This document shows positions 26,002 through 36,723 of a stretch of 64,000 bases of DNA, piece after piece. The notes under the pieces were generated by a model. The model made no database searches and was not told where the DNA came from. It was given only the letters and a program-made list of their open reading frames with translations. This DNA is from an uncultured Verrucomicrobiae bacterium (GTDB lineage Bacteria; Verrucomicrobiota; Verrucomicrobiia; Limisphaerales; AAA164-E04), in assembly GCA_951813855.1 (NCBI GenBank), contig OX638380.1:2868876-2932875 (forward strand). The letters run 5' to 3'. Both the position numbers and the translations under genes were made by a program. Position 1 is the stretch's first letter; the number at the start of each line of letters is the position of its first letter.

Positions 26002-27158
26002 GAGTTCTGGGGACGATCCCGGGACGGCGTTTTCCAGGCAGCCAAATCGCGCCAGATTTTACGGTAGGCTTCGGATACTTGGGAGGCGCAACGATCTTTG
26101 ACCGAGTCACGAATCCGGGCCGGAGCGTCGAACGCGTCCGGAGCGAGCAGGGCTTGCTCCAGCGCTTCCCGCAGCGAATCCGGGTCGTCCGGCTCGAAAT
26201 GCAACCCGCAACCGGGTTTGACGATATCCACGCACCCGCCGCTTCGGGAAACGATCGCCGGCAATCCCAGCGCCAGCGCTTCCATCAAGGCCACGGAGCA
26301 GGGTTCGTTGGCGGAGGGCAACAGAAACAGGTCGCTTCGTCTCAATTCGTCGAGGATTCGGGGAGAGGCTCCTCGCAGGTAAACCTGGTTCGAAAGGCCA
26401 GCTTGCGCCGTCTGTTCTTTTAATTGGGCGGCATAGGTTTGGGCTTCGGGAAAGTAGAGCGTAGGCCCCCATACGTTGAACTCGATTTTTTGACGCAGAG
26501 CGTCCGGGAGCCGGCGGATGGCTTCGATGGCCAGATCCCATTTTTTCCAACCCACGATACTGCCGACTCCGATGAGTCGAACCGGACGGCCGGCGGTTCG
26601 GTTGTCCTGCCGTTCGACCAAGGGATGTTGCAGGAATTCGTCGCCGAAACAGGCCGAGATGGTGTGCAAACGCGGATTGTCCTGATCGAGGTCATAATGC
26701 CTGACCATGTTGGGAGTCAGCGCGACGGTGTGCAGCCGGTTTTGGCGTGCGGTCCAGCGGTAAAGGCCAAGCCGTTTGGCGTAGTTGTGGTTGGTGAAAA
26801 GTACCGGACGTTTAGCGAGCTCGGAATAAAAGAGGGCGACCGGCAAGGTGCCTCGGGTATGGGCATGGAGGACGTCGAAACGCTCCGTTCGGATTAGTTT
26901 GAGTAATTCGTAGGTGGCCGGTAAGGAACGCAATATCAATCCGAAATGATGGGAGGATTCCGCTCGGATCCAGCGGCTGTAACGGTACTCCAGCGTCGGT
27001 TTTCGAGTTTCCTGGTAACGGTGTTGGACCCAGACGACGTGCCGAAACGCTCCGTCGCCGTTGACGCTTTGTAGGTTGCGGATGACCGATAGGATGCCTC
27101 CGGTGTCTTCCTGGTCGCCGACCAAGTGGAGGATGGTTAACGGTCCGTGATCCGGCAT
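25998..27158 (-). CDS. Glycosyltransferase family 4
   Basis: A 386-residue GT-B enzyme. The N-terminal domain starts LTILHLVGDQEDTGGILSVI, the usual glycine-rich acceptor loop. The C-terminal donor domain has RLIGVGSIVGWKKWDLAIEA, LPSANEPCSVALMEALALGL and SRSGGCVDIV, the GT4 EX7E region. First gene of the operon GT4-methyltransferase-GT9-SDR. Likely adds a hexose in surface polysaccharide or LPS core synthesis; donor and acceptor unknown. Confidence 0.9.
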   Translation of the reverse strand: MPDHGPLTILHLVGDQEDTGGILSVIRNLQSVNGDGAFRHVVWVQHRYQETRKPTLEYRYSRWIRAESSHHFGLILRSLPATYELLKLIRTERFDVLHAHTRGTLPVALFYSELAKRPVLFTNHNYAKRLGLYRWTARQNRLHTVALTPNMVRHYDLDQDNPRLHTISACFGDEFLQHPLVERQDNRTAGRPVRLIGVGSIVGWKKWDLAIEAIRRLPDALRQKIEFNVWGPTLYFPEAQTYAAQLKEQTAQAGLSNQVYLRGASPRILDELRRSDLFLLPSANEPCSVALMEALALGLPAIVSRSGGCVDIVKPGCGLHFEPDDPDSLREALEQALLAPDAFDAPARIRDSVKDRCASQVSEAYRKIWRDLAAWKTPSRDRPQNS

Positions 27159-27413
27159 GCTCGTGGGAAAGCATCATCGACGATCGGTCGAAGATGCGAA
27201 ACAAAAAATCGGGCGGGGGATCAATAAAATCGGTTCCGCCGCCGTTTGGGGCGTCATTCGTTCGTATCGACCCAATCCGTAGGGCCGGTTCGATGAAAGG
27301 GGGTGTACCCGATTTCCGGACAGCCGGAGGTGACGTTGCGGCGGTCGCCTGCTTTTGCGAATCGGTGCGCGAAAGATTGACCTACGGAAGGAAATGGGTT
27401 TACTTGGGGCGCA

Positions 27414-27638
27414 ATGAAGAGAGTAGTGGGGCTATCGGCAGTGATGGTGTTCGCAGCCGTAACGTTGACCGGTTGCAAGAGCGTGTCCGTGCTGGATCAG
27501 CGATTGGTGTCCAAGCCGAACATGGTGTTTTCCGATTTGTCGTCCTACACGTGGCAATCGCTTCTGTTGACGCAAGTGGAGCCGGGCTCGGCCATGTCGG
27601 GAGGCAATCAAGCGGCTGGGTGCACCGCCTGCCAATAA
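27414..27638 (+). CDS. DUF4266-type small lipoprotein
   Basis: A 74-residue lipoprotein: signal MKRVVGLSAVMVFAAVTLTG followed by the lipobox Cys21 (LTGC). The mature part VLDQRLVSKPNMVFSDLSSY and the C-terminal GGNQAAGCTACQ match the DUF4266 pattern (a conserved middle motif and a Gly/Cys-rich end). It is followed 9 bases later by a DUF3570-like barrel gene, its usual partner. Confidence 0.75.
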   Translation: MKRVVGLSAVMVFAAVTLTGCKSVSVLDQRLVSKPNMVFSDLSSYTWQSLLLTQVEPGSAMSGGNQAAGCTACQ

Positions 27639-27647
27639 TCGGAAGCG

Positions 27648-28841
27648 ATGGCGAAATTATTTCAGGTCCGTCGGTCGGTGCGACCGGTTTATTGGCTCGT
27701 TATCGTCCTGTTGTCGGTCGGGCAGAGTGCGTGGGCGCAGTCGGCCTTGGAGACTGGTGGTGGCGACCTCGCCGGGAACGAGGTGCCGGAGAAGGATTCC
27801 CGGCCGGATTGGTTGTTAGCTCAGAATTTAAATACCAGCGGCGAGGGGTTGTTCTCGGAAGATTATCAGCTGACCCAATGGTCGGTCCAATACGGCCACG
27901 ATTACGCCGAGACCGAGTGGGATTTCGCGCTGACCTACGAGACCTACGATCTGAGAGTCAAATCCAGCGACTTTTTTTTCCCGCAGGATCATCCGGTCAC
28001 CGTGCACAAGGATCGGATTCTGGGACAATTCAATATCATGCGCCCGTTGCAGTCAAAACTGACCTTGCAAGGGCAGGTGAGCGTTTACGACGGTTATCAG
28101 AATTACCGGAGTCTTTGGGCTCACGAGTACTATCGCCAGGTCAATTTGACTTACCAGGAATTCGGGTACGATCCTTATCCCGAGGCGTCGCCCTGGGGTT
28201 ATCAGATGAATTCCCAACTCCGGTGGGAATACTTGCCGGCCAACGGTTATCTGGAAGCAGGGTTCGGGTTTTTCACGGATCAAATCGTTCCCAGTTCCGA
28301 TTACGGAGAGATGTTGCTTTTGGGCCCTGATTCGATCGATTCGATGACGTATCGTCTGGCTACCGAAAACTTGCTGAACCCCCGGATGCGGTCGTTGGTG
28401 GAGGTGCAGTTAACCGACACGTCGGTCCGGGAAAAGCGTTATAGCGTCCAGGGCTCTTTGAACACGGCGGTGTACGAATCGGTAGTATTGCGCCTTCAGG
28501 CCGGTTGGGTGACCGAGCAACCGGAGTTCGAGGCTTATTTTGTCGGGGGCAATCTGGAGTACGAATTGAACCCGACGTGGACGATCGGAGCGTTCGGCCG
28601 GTTTTACACCGACACCGGCGAAATCCAGGATACTCTGACCATCAATCCGCCGGGATTGAAAAGCTGGCAACTCGGATTATCCCTTCGCTGGGTGGGAGAA
28701 AACTCCAGCGTCAAAGTTGGTGCCGGCCCCTATTTTACTCGTTACGACGAGATCTTCGATTTCGGGTTCGATCCCTATGGCGACCTGTATCGCAGCCGGG
28801 ATTGGATTAGCTTTCAGGTCGCTTGGTCGACGTCTTTCTGA
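27648..28841 (+). CDS. DUF3570-like outer-membrane beta-barrel protein
   Basis: A 397-residue protein with signal peptide (about 31 residues, VLLSVGQSAWAQS). The mature chain is built of alternating strands with aromatic girdles (TQWSVQYGHDYAETEWDFAL, TWTIGAFGRFYTDTGEIQDT) and ends in Phe (WISFQVAWSTSF), typical of outer-membrane barrels. The arrangement DUF4266 lipoprotein then DUF3570 protein is known, often with thioredoxin-like and ApbE flavin transferase genes; those two are not directly here. Function unknown. Confidence 0.75.
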   Translation: MAKLFQVRRSVRPVYWLVIVLLSVGQSAWAQSALETGGGDLAGNEVPEKDSRPDWLLAQNLNTSGEGLFSEDYQLTQWSVQYGHDYAETEWDFALTYETYDLRVKSSDFFFPQDHPVTVHKDRILGQFNIMRPLQSKLTLQGQVSVYDGYQNYRSLWAHEYYRQVNLTYQEFGYDPYPEASPWGYQMNSQLRWEYLPANGYLEAGFGFFTDQIVPSSDYGEMLLLGPDSIDSMTYRLATENLLNPRMRSLVEVQLTDTSVREKRYSVQGSLNTAVYESVVLRLQAGWVTEQPEFEAYFVGGNLEYELNPTWTIGAFGRFYTDTGEIQDTLTINPPGLKSWQLGLSLRWVGENSSVKVGAGPYFTRYDEIFDFGFDPYGDLYRSRDWISFQVAWSTSF

Positions 28842-28863
28842 GAGCGCTCGCTTCCGTTCTCAG
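28838..28863. terminator. Weak hairpin between convergent genes
   Basis: CTGAGA / TCTCAG, a 6-base stem overlapping the stop codon of the barrel gene, 10 bases before the end of the convergent DUF255 gene. It may terminate either transcript. Confidence 0.25.
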
Positions 28864-28873
28864 CGAACCCGAG

Positions 28874-31207
<2,334 letters not shown>

Positions 31208-31354
31208 GGAGCGTGGGAGAACGAGGCGTTTCAGGAGCGGCGTCGAGAAACCGGCGCCGCCGAGTCGTAGAATACTTTTTGCGCCGGCCGCTGCTTTCGG
31301 GTTCAATGTCCAAGCGGCGTTTCGAGCGGAGTCGAAACCCGTTCGCTTGCAGAC

Positions 31355-32065
31355 ATGGCTTCGGATAAATCAATGGTCGAGTTGACCGATATCGTCAAGT
31401 CCTATCCTCGGCAGGGGGGAGAGACTACGGTGTTGCAAGGCGTCACGGAGCGAATCGGAGAGGGCGAATCGGTCGCGATTACCGGGCCTTCCGGTTCGGG
31501 GAAAAGCACGTTGCTCAATATTATCGGCGCCCTCGATCGTCCGACCCGGGGCCAGGTGAAAGTGGCGGGAGAAGATTTGAGTTCGCTGGACGAACCCGCC
31601 TTGGCCCGGTTTCGTAATCGGACGCTGGGATTCGTGTTCCAGAATCATTATCTGCTGCCCCAGTGCACGGTGTTGGAAAACGTCTTGATTCCGACCCTGG
31701 CGCTCCGGGACGCCGAGGAGAAATCACAAGCTCTGGGGCAAGCCGCTCAGTGGTTGAAGATAGTCGAGTTGGATCATCGGATGGATTACCGGCCCTCTCA
31801 ATTATCAGGCGGCGAATGCCAGCGGGTGGCGGTGGTCCGCGCCCTGATTAACAGTCCGCAGATGATATTGGCCGACGAACCCACCGGAGCGTTGGACCGG
31901 AAATCGGCCGAATCGCTTTCCGAACTCCTGGTGGACTTGAATACCGTCGACGGAGTGACCTTGGTGGTGGTGACTCATTCCGGGGTTTTGGCCGAGCGCA
32001 TGTCGCGAATTCTGGAACTGCGGGACGGAAAGTTGACGACGGCCGAAGCCTCCGGGGAAGCATGA
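31355..32065 (+). CDS. ABC transporter ATP-binding protein, LolD/MacB type
   Basis: A 236-residue ATPase with Walker [11 protein letters not shown]-loop [17 protein letters not shown], signature [11 protein letters not shown], Walker [13 protein letters not shown] and H-loop VVTHS. The family powers extraction of lipoproteins or export of peptides through FtsX-type permeases. Its stop overlaps the permease start (ATGA at 32062), so they form one transporter. Confidence 0.93.
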   Translation: MASDKSMVELTDIVKSYPRQGGETTVLQGVTERIGEGESVAITGPSGSGKSTLLNIIGALDRPTRGQVKVAGEDLSSLDEPALARFRNRTLGFVFQNHYLLPQCTVLENVLIPTLALRDAEEKSQALGQAAQWLKIVELDHRMDYRPSQLSGGECQRVAVVRALINSPQMILADEPTGALDRKSAESLSELLVDLNTVDGVTLVVVTHSGVLAERMSRILELRDGKLTTAEASGEA

Positions 32066-35000
32066 AAGGGTGGCATTTTATCCTTCGCAACCTGTGGAAC
32101 TACGCTTGGTCGCATGGGGGAGTTCTGGCGGGAGTGGTCGTTGCCGGAGCGGTCTTGACCGGCGCCTTGTCGGTCGGGGATTCGGTGCGGGGCAGTTTGC
32201 GGCAGCTGGCGTTGGCGCGACTGGGTTCGGTGGAGTTCGCGTTGCCGGGCCAGGACCGGTTATTCCGCCAAGAACTGGCCGAGGATTTGGAAACCCGGTT
32301 GGATCGGAAAACGGCCGGAGTTCTGGCGGCTCGCGGCGTGATGCGCCAAACCGAGGGCACCAGAAGAGCCAATCGGGTCGACGTTTACGGAGTCGAAACG
32401 AATTTTTGGGAACTGGCTCTCGAGCCGTCCCAGCCGTCGATCGCCGCCGGAGAGGTCGGTCTTAACGAAGCTTTAGCCAAGCGGCTTCAGGCCGAAGAAG
32501 GCGATACGGTCTTGTTGCGCTTAGTTCGCCCTGAGTTGTTGTCCCGCGACGCTCCGCTTTCCCCGCAGGAGGATGTCTCCGTCGTATTGCGCGTGAAGGT
32601 GGGCGCGATCGTCGGCGACCGTCAGTTCGGCCGTTTCGGTTTGGGCGCCAGTCAACTTCCGCCGTTCAACGCCTTCGTGTCCCGGGACTGGCTGCAGGAA
32701 CGGCTGGAACAACCGGAGTCGGTGAATTTGTTGTTGATCGGCACGGGAGAGAAGGAACTGACCCTTGAATTGGTACAGGGAATTTTACGGAATAGTTGGC
32801 GGCTGGAAGACGCGCAATTGGAATTGAAGCCGTTGCCGGACGAACGGGGCCTCGAGTTGCGGTCGTCCCGAGTGTTCCTGGAAGATCCGATCATTCATGC
32901 GGTCGGCGAGGTCGGAGTCAAATCCCAGGGGGTGCTGACCTGGTTCGTCAATCGGCTGGAAGTCGGCGCTCGATCCACTCCCTATTCCATGGTCGCCGCC
33001 GCTCTCGAACCCTTGACACCTTCGGACCTGGAGGATGACGAAATCGTTCTTAACCAATGGTTGGCCGACGATCTCGACGCGGCTCCGGGCGACCGGCTGA
33101 AGATGAGTTACTATTCGGTGGGCGACAGCCGGGAATTAATCGAGGAAGAAGCGGAATTCACCGTGCATTCCGTCGTGCCGCTTTCCGGACCTTGGGCGGA
33201 CCCGGGATTGATGCCGGAATTTCCCGGTTTGAAAGACGCCGAGAGTTGTCGGGACTGGGATGCCGGTTTTCCGATCGATTTGGACGCGGTGCGCGATAAG
33301 GACAACCGGTATTGGGAAGAGCATCGGGGAACGCCCAAGGCTTTCGTTTTGCCTCAAGCCGGAGCCCAACTGTGGCACAATCGATTCGGATCGCTGACGG
33401 CCGTAAGATTCGCTGTCGATGAATCGCAACGTTTGGCGCTCCATTCCCACCTTGCCAAAGCCATCGATCCCGCTTCGTTGGGCCTGTCGTTTTACCCGGT
33501 GCGGGAACAGGCTTTTTTGGCGGTGGCCGGAGCGCAGGATTTCGGCGGTTTATTCATCGGTTTCAGCTTCTTTCTGATCCTGGCGGGGTTGTTGCTGATC
33601 AGCTTGCTGTTTCAGTTCAGTCTGGAACGGCGGCAACGGCAGACGGGGATTTTACTGGCCTTGGGTTTGCCGCCCCGTCAGGTGAAGCGTTTTTGGAACA
33701 TCGAAGGCGGGGTGGTGGCCGGGGTGGGAGCCCTTTGGGGTGCCGTGTGGGGGGTGTTGTATGCCCAGGCCATGTTGCACGGCTTGAAGACGATTTGGCA
33801 GGAGGCGATCGGCACTGCCGCTATTGATTTCCATTACAGTTATTTGACTTTGATTTTCGGCGCGGCCGGCGGCTTTGCGGCGGCTTGGGTGACGATTTGG
33901 CTCGGGGTAAGGGTTCAGACGGCGCGTCCGGCTCGGGATTTATTGACTGCCGGAAGCGAAAAGGTCGGCGACGAATTCGGGCAGGGCGCGACATGGCGCA
34001 AGCGGCTCGCTTCGTTCGCCTTTTTTTTGAGTGTCGTGGTGGTCGCCTGGGCGGCTAACGCCGGCCCGGGGCAAGCGGTTTGGTTTTTTTGCGCCGGAGG
34101 CTTGTTATTGCTTTCGGGACTGTCGGCCGCCTCCTGGTGGTTACGTTCCGGCGTCAGTCAGGGGCAGGGGACGAAGTTGAATCTGACGTCGTTGGGTATT
34201 CGCGGCGGGTCGCGGCGGATCAAGCGGAGCTTGGCGGTCATCGGGCTGGTGGCCTGCGGCAGTTTTCTGGTCGCCGCGGTGGGGGCCAACAAATTGGACG
34301 CCGTCAAGGGAGCGAACGCCCGATCGTCCGGGACGGGCGGGTTTCGTTTTTGGGGCGAGACGACCCAATCGGTGACCCATGATTTGAATTCGTCTCCAGG
34401 GCGGGAATTCTATTTGTTGGACGACGAAGAACTGTCGGCGACGTCGTTCGTGCCGTTCCGGGTGCTTCCCGGCGAAGACGTCAGTTGCCTGAATCTGAAC
34501 CGGGCCCAGCAGCCTCGGTTGTTGGGAGTCGATCCGGTCGAGTTGGCCGGTCGCCGAGCGTTTACGTTCGCTTCTGTCCTCGGTTCGCCTCTCGAAGGCG
34601 GCAGTCCTTGGTCCTTGCTCGAGGAACGGCGGCCGGACGGAGCCGTTCCGGCCATCATGGACCAGAATTCGATGCTTTGGGCCTTGGGCAAGCAACTCGG
34701 CGATACCCTTACTCTGGTAGACGGCCGGGGCGAAGCTCTGAAAATCGTTCTGATCGGAGCCGTCGCTAATTCGATCTTGCAGGGTTTTCTGATTATCGAC
34801 GAATCCCGGTTCGTGGAACGTTTTCCGCGGTTGAGCGGTTATCGAGCTTTCCTGATCGATTCTCCGCCGGCCGAAGACGATGCCGTGGAACGCATGCTGG
34901 GCCGAGCGCTAGAGGATGCCGGGTTGGAATTGACCAGAACCGAACGGCGCTTGGCCGCCTTTAATGCCGTCCAGAATACCTACCTGTCCACTTTTCAATT

Positions 35001-35358
35001 GCTGGGCGGTTTGGGGTTGTTGTTGGGAAGCGTCGGGTTGGGAGTGGTGGTCATGCGCAATATCCGGGAGCGGCGAAGAGAACTGGCCTTGTTGAACGCA
35101 GTGGGGATACGGAAATCGTCCTTGCGATGGCTGGTGTTGAGCGAACATGGGATATTGTTATTGGCCGGATTGACGATCGGCGTTGTGTCGGCGTTACTCG
35201 CCACGTTGCCGGCCTGGCTTTCTCCCGGGGCCGAAATCCCCTACGGTTCGTTGGGGCTGACCTTGGCGGCCGTATTGGTTAATGGTTTGTTTTGGACTTG
35301 GTTGGCGACGAGGTTGGCGCTACGTGGATCGTTGCTGGAGGCCTTGCACGACGAATGA
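32062..35358 (+). CDS. FtsX-type ABC transporter permease, double-domain
   Basis: A 1098-residue permease. A first helix near residues 15-35 (VLAGVVVAGAVLTGALSVGD) is followed by a large periplasmic domain of about 450 residues, a first FtsX core (FIGFSFFLILAGLLLISLLF to ARPARDLLT, about 490-640), a second periplasmic domain, and a second FtsX core (FQLLGGLGLLLGSVGLGVVV, RERRRELALLNAVGIRKSSL, to the end). This two-core layout resembles LolC/E-like or YknZ/MacB-like fusions. It acts in the cytoplasmic membrane with the preceding ATPase. Substrate unknown. Confidence 0.88.
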   Translation: MKGWHFILRNLWNYAWSHGGVLAGVVVAGAVLTGALSVGDSVRGSLRQLALARLGSVEFALPGQDRLFRQELAEDLETRLDRKTAGVLAARGVMRQTEGTRRANRVDVYGVETNFWELALEPSQPSIAAGEVGLNEALAKRLQAEEGDTVLLRLVRPELLSRDAPLSPQEDVSVVLRVKVGAIVGDRQFGRFGLGASQLPPFNAFVSRDWLQERLEQPESVNLLLIGTGEKELTLELVQGILRNSWRLEDAQLELKPLPDERGLELRSSRVFLEDPIIHAVGEVGVKSQGVLTWFVNRLEVGARSTPYSMVAAALEPLTPSDLEDDEIVLNQWLADDLDAAPGDRLKMSYYSVGDSRELIEEEAEFTVHSVVPLSGPWADPGLMPEFPGLKDAESCRDWDAGFPIDLDAVRDKDNRYWEEHRGTPKAFVLPQAGAQLWHNRFGSLTAVRFAVDESQRLALHSHLAKAIDPASLGLSFYPVREQAFLAVAGAQDFGGLFIGFSFFLILAGLLLISLLFQFSLERRQRQTGILLALGLPPRQVKRFWNIEGGVVAGVGALWGAVWGVLYAQAMLHGLKTIWQEAIGTAAIDFHYSYLTLIFGAAGGFAAAWVTIWLGVRVQTARPARDLLTAGSEKVGDEFGQGATWRKRLASFAFFLSVVVVAWAANAGPGQAVWFFCAGGLLLLSGLSAASWWLRSGVSQGQGTKLNLTSLGIRGGSRRIKRSLAVIGLVACGSFLVAAVGANKLDAVKGANARSSGTGGFRFWGETTQSVTHDLNSSPGREFYLLDDEELSATSFVPFRVLPGEDVSCLNLNRAQQPRLLGVDPVELAGRRAFTFASVLGSPLEGGSPWSLLEERRPDGAVPAIMDQNSMLWALGKQLGDTLTLVDGRGEALKIVLIGAVANSILQGFLIIDESRFVERFPRLSGYRAFLIDSPPAEDDAVERMLGRALEDAGLELTRTERRLAAFNAVQNTYLSTFQLLGGLGLLLGSVGLGVVVMRNIRERRRELALLNAVGIRKSSLRWLVLSEHGILLLAGLTIGVVSALLATLPAWLSPGAEIPYGSLGLTLAAVLVNGLFWTWLATRLALRGSLLEALHDE

Positions 35359-36047
35359 CTTCCCGATCGATCAATCGACTCCCGGATATGATAAAGCTAT
35401 TGGTTAGGCTTGCGACGATAACTCTGGCGGCCGCGGGTTTTACGTTCGGGGGATCGACGGCACCGAAACCGATCTACGAAAACGATTTTCAGTCGGTCGA
35501 AATCGGGAAGGAACCAGAGGGGTTTTTGATATTGGCCGGAGCGTTCGCCGTTCGAGCCGAGAACCGGAACCGTTTCCTGGAATTGCCCGGAACGCCGTTG
35601 GAAGATTTTGGAGCCCTGTTCGGGGAGGCGACCATGACGGGCAGCCGTGTGGAGGCCAGCGTGCAAAGTTGGCCGAGACGCCGGCTTTCTCCGACTTTCG
35701 GAGTCGGTCTCTATGGTTTGGGCGGGTTCCGGTTGTTGTTGAGCGGCAACAAGGGTAAGCTGGAATTATGGCGGAGGGACGAAGTGGTCGCCTCGGCGAA
35801 TCATCGCTGGCAAAAGGAAGGATGGACTCGGTTGATTTTGGCAGCGGTGCCCCAGCAGGACGGTTCCTGGCGAATCCGAGGCAAGAGTTGGGATGCCGGG
35901 GGCGAGGAACCGGCGGACTGGATGATCGATTATCTCACGGAAACTGCGCCGCCTCAGGGTAAACCGTCGATCTGGGGACAACCTTTTTCCGGCTTCCCCA
36001 TTCGGTTCGACGACCTGACCGTACGACGGGTCGGTATTCTTGAATAG
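35355..36047 (+). CDS. Secreted LamG/DUF1080-like protein
   Basis: A 230-residue protein whose ATG overlaps the permease stop as ATGA; a start at 35388 (MIKLLVRLATITLAAAGFTF) would give a cleaner signal peptide. The mature part (YENDFQSVEIGKEPEGFLIL, GVGLYGLGGFRLLLSGNKGK, IRFDDLTVRRVGILE) has the jelly-roll pattern of concanavalin-like or 3-keto-disaccharide hydrolase-like domains. Location after the ABC genes suggests an exported partner of the transporter, which is inference. Confidence 0.65.
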   Translation: MTSRSINRLPDMIKLLVRLATITLAAAGFTFGGSTAPKPIYENDFQSVEIGKEPEGFLILAGAFAVRAENRNRFLELPGTPLEDFGALFGEATMTGSRVEASVQSWPRRRLSPTFGVGLYGLGGFRLLLSGNKGKLELWRRDEVVASANHRWQKEGWTRLILAAVPQQDGSWRIRGKSWDAGGEEPADWMIDYLTETAPPQGKPSIWGQPFSGFPIRFDDLTVRRVGILE

Positions 36048-36402
36048 ATGACCGCAATTGGAGTTTTGTTTGGTAGATTAGTTAGATTTTTTAGGATGAA
36101 ACGTTGTCACCAAAGCCTACGGGGTATACGTTTGATTTTTGGTGGAATTGGGCTGTTATGGGTTCTCAAATCGTCGAGAAACGTTTGCAATTTGAGTTGA
36201 TTTGATGATTGGTATTTATCAAGAGAGCAGGGCATATTTGACGATTTATGTTTTCGAGATGTAAATAAGTTTGAGATAGAACTCATTAGAAATTGTTGAG
36301 GTGTCAGTTGGTAAATTAAAGCTTGAAATGGTCTGTATCCGGTGTAATAATGGGAAGTGAGCCTTGCAGGATGATTAAACAGGTGATAAGGAGGCTGGAA
36401 GG
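36048..36402. other. AT-rich gap at the island boundary
   Basis: A 355-base stretch far richer in A and T than the preceding operon. No gene seen. It marks the change from host sequence to the first mobile-element region. Confidence 0.5.
36388..36394 (+). promoter_or_regulatory. Consensus Shine-Dalgarno AAGGAGG
   Basis: AAGGAGG eight bases before the ATG at 36403. Most host genes here have no such site, so this supports the start and hints at a foreign origin. Confidence 0.7.
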
Positions 36403-36723
36403 ATGAGCATTTCAATCATAGGTAGCCACAGGGATAAACCTGACTCGAGCAAAGTACTTGTCTCAACGATTAAAAATAGTTTGAAGGCGGAAGGACAGTT
36501 GTTTGTTGGTTATCCATTTGTAAAAGATTCTGAAGGCTTGCGCGTTATCGATGCGTTATTGATATCGCCAAAATACGGAATAGTAGTATTTGATCTTGTC
36601 GAGGGTAGTAATCTAAAAAATTATAAATCACGTCAGGACGACGATGCAAACTTGCTCGATGTTCGGTTACGAATGAAACGAGAGTTGACGATTCGTCGAA
36701 AATTCAGGGATCCTTATGTCTAG
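36403..36723 (+). pseudogene. Truncated N-terminus of a NERD/UvrD-helicase-like protein
   Basis: The first 106 codons encode MSISIIGSHRDKPDSSKVLV and then GLRVIDALLISPKYGIVVFD, which resembles the nuclease-like N-terminal domain found in front of some superfamily 1 helicases (the D..LL.P..GI...E motif, here D and a weak second acid). The frame ends at a TAG just inside the inserted transposon, whose left end is at about 36710. The rest of the gene was not found beyond the element, so it was lost or displaced. Confidence 0.5.

Noticed and set aside
27194..28330. A 378-codon plus-strand open frame
   Set aside because: It is an Arg/Gly-rich shadow of the lipoprotein and barrel genes in a different frame, without family motifs.
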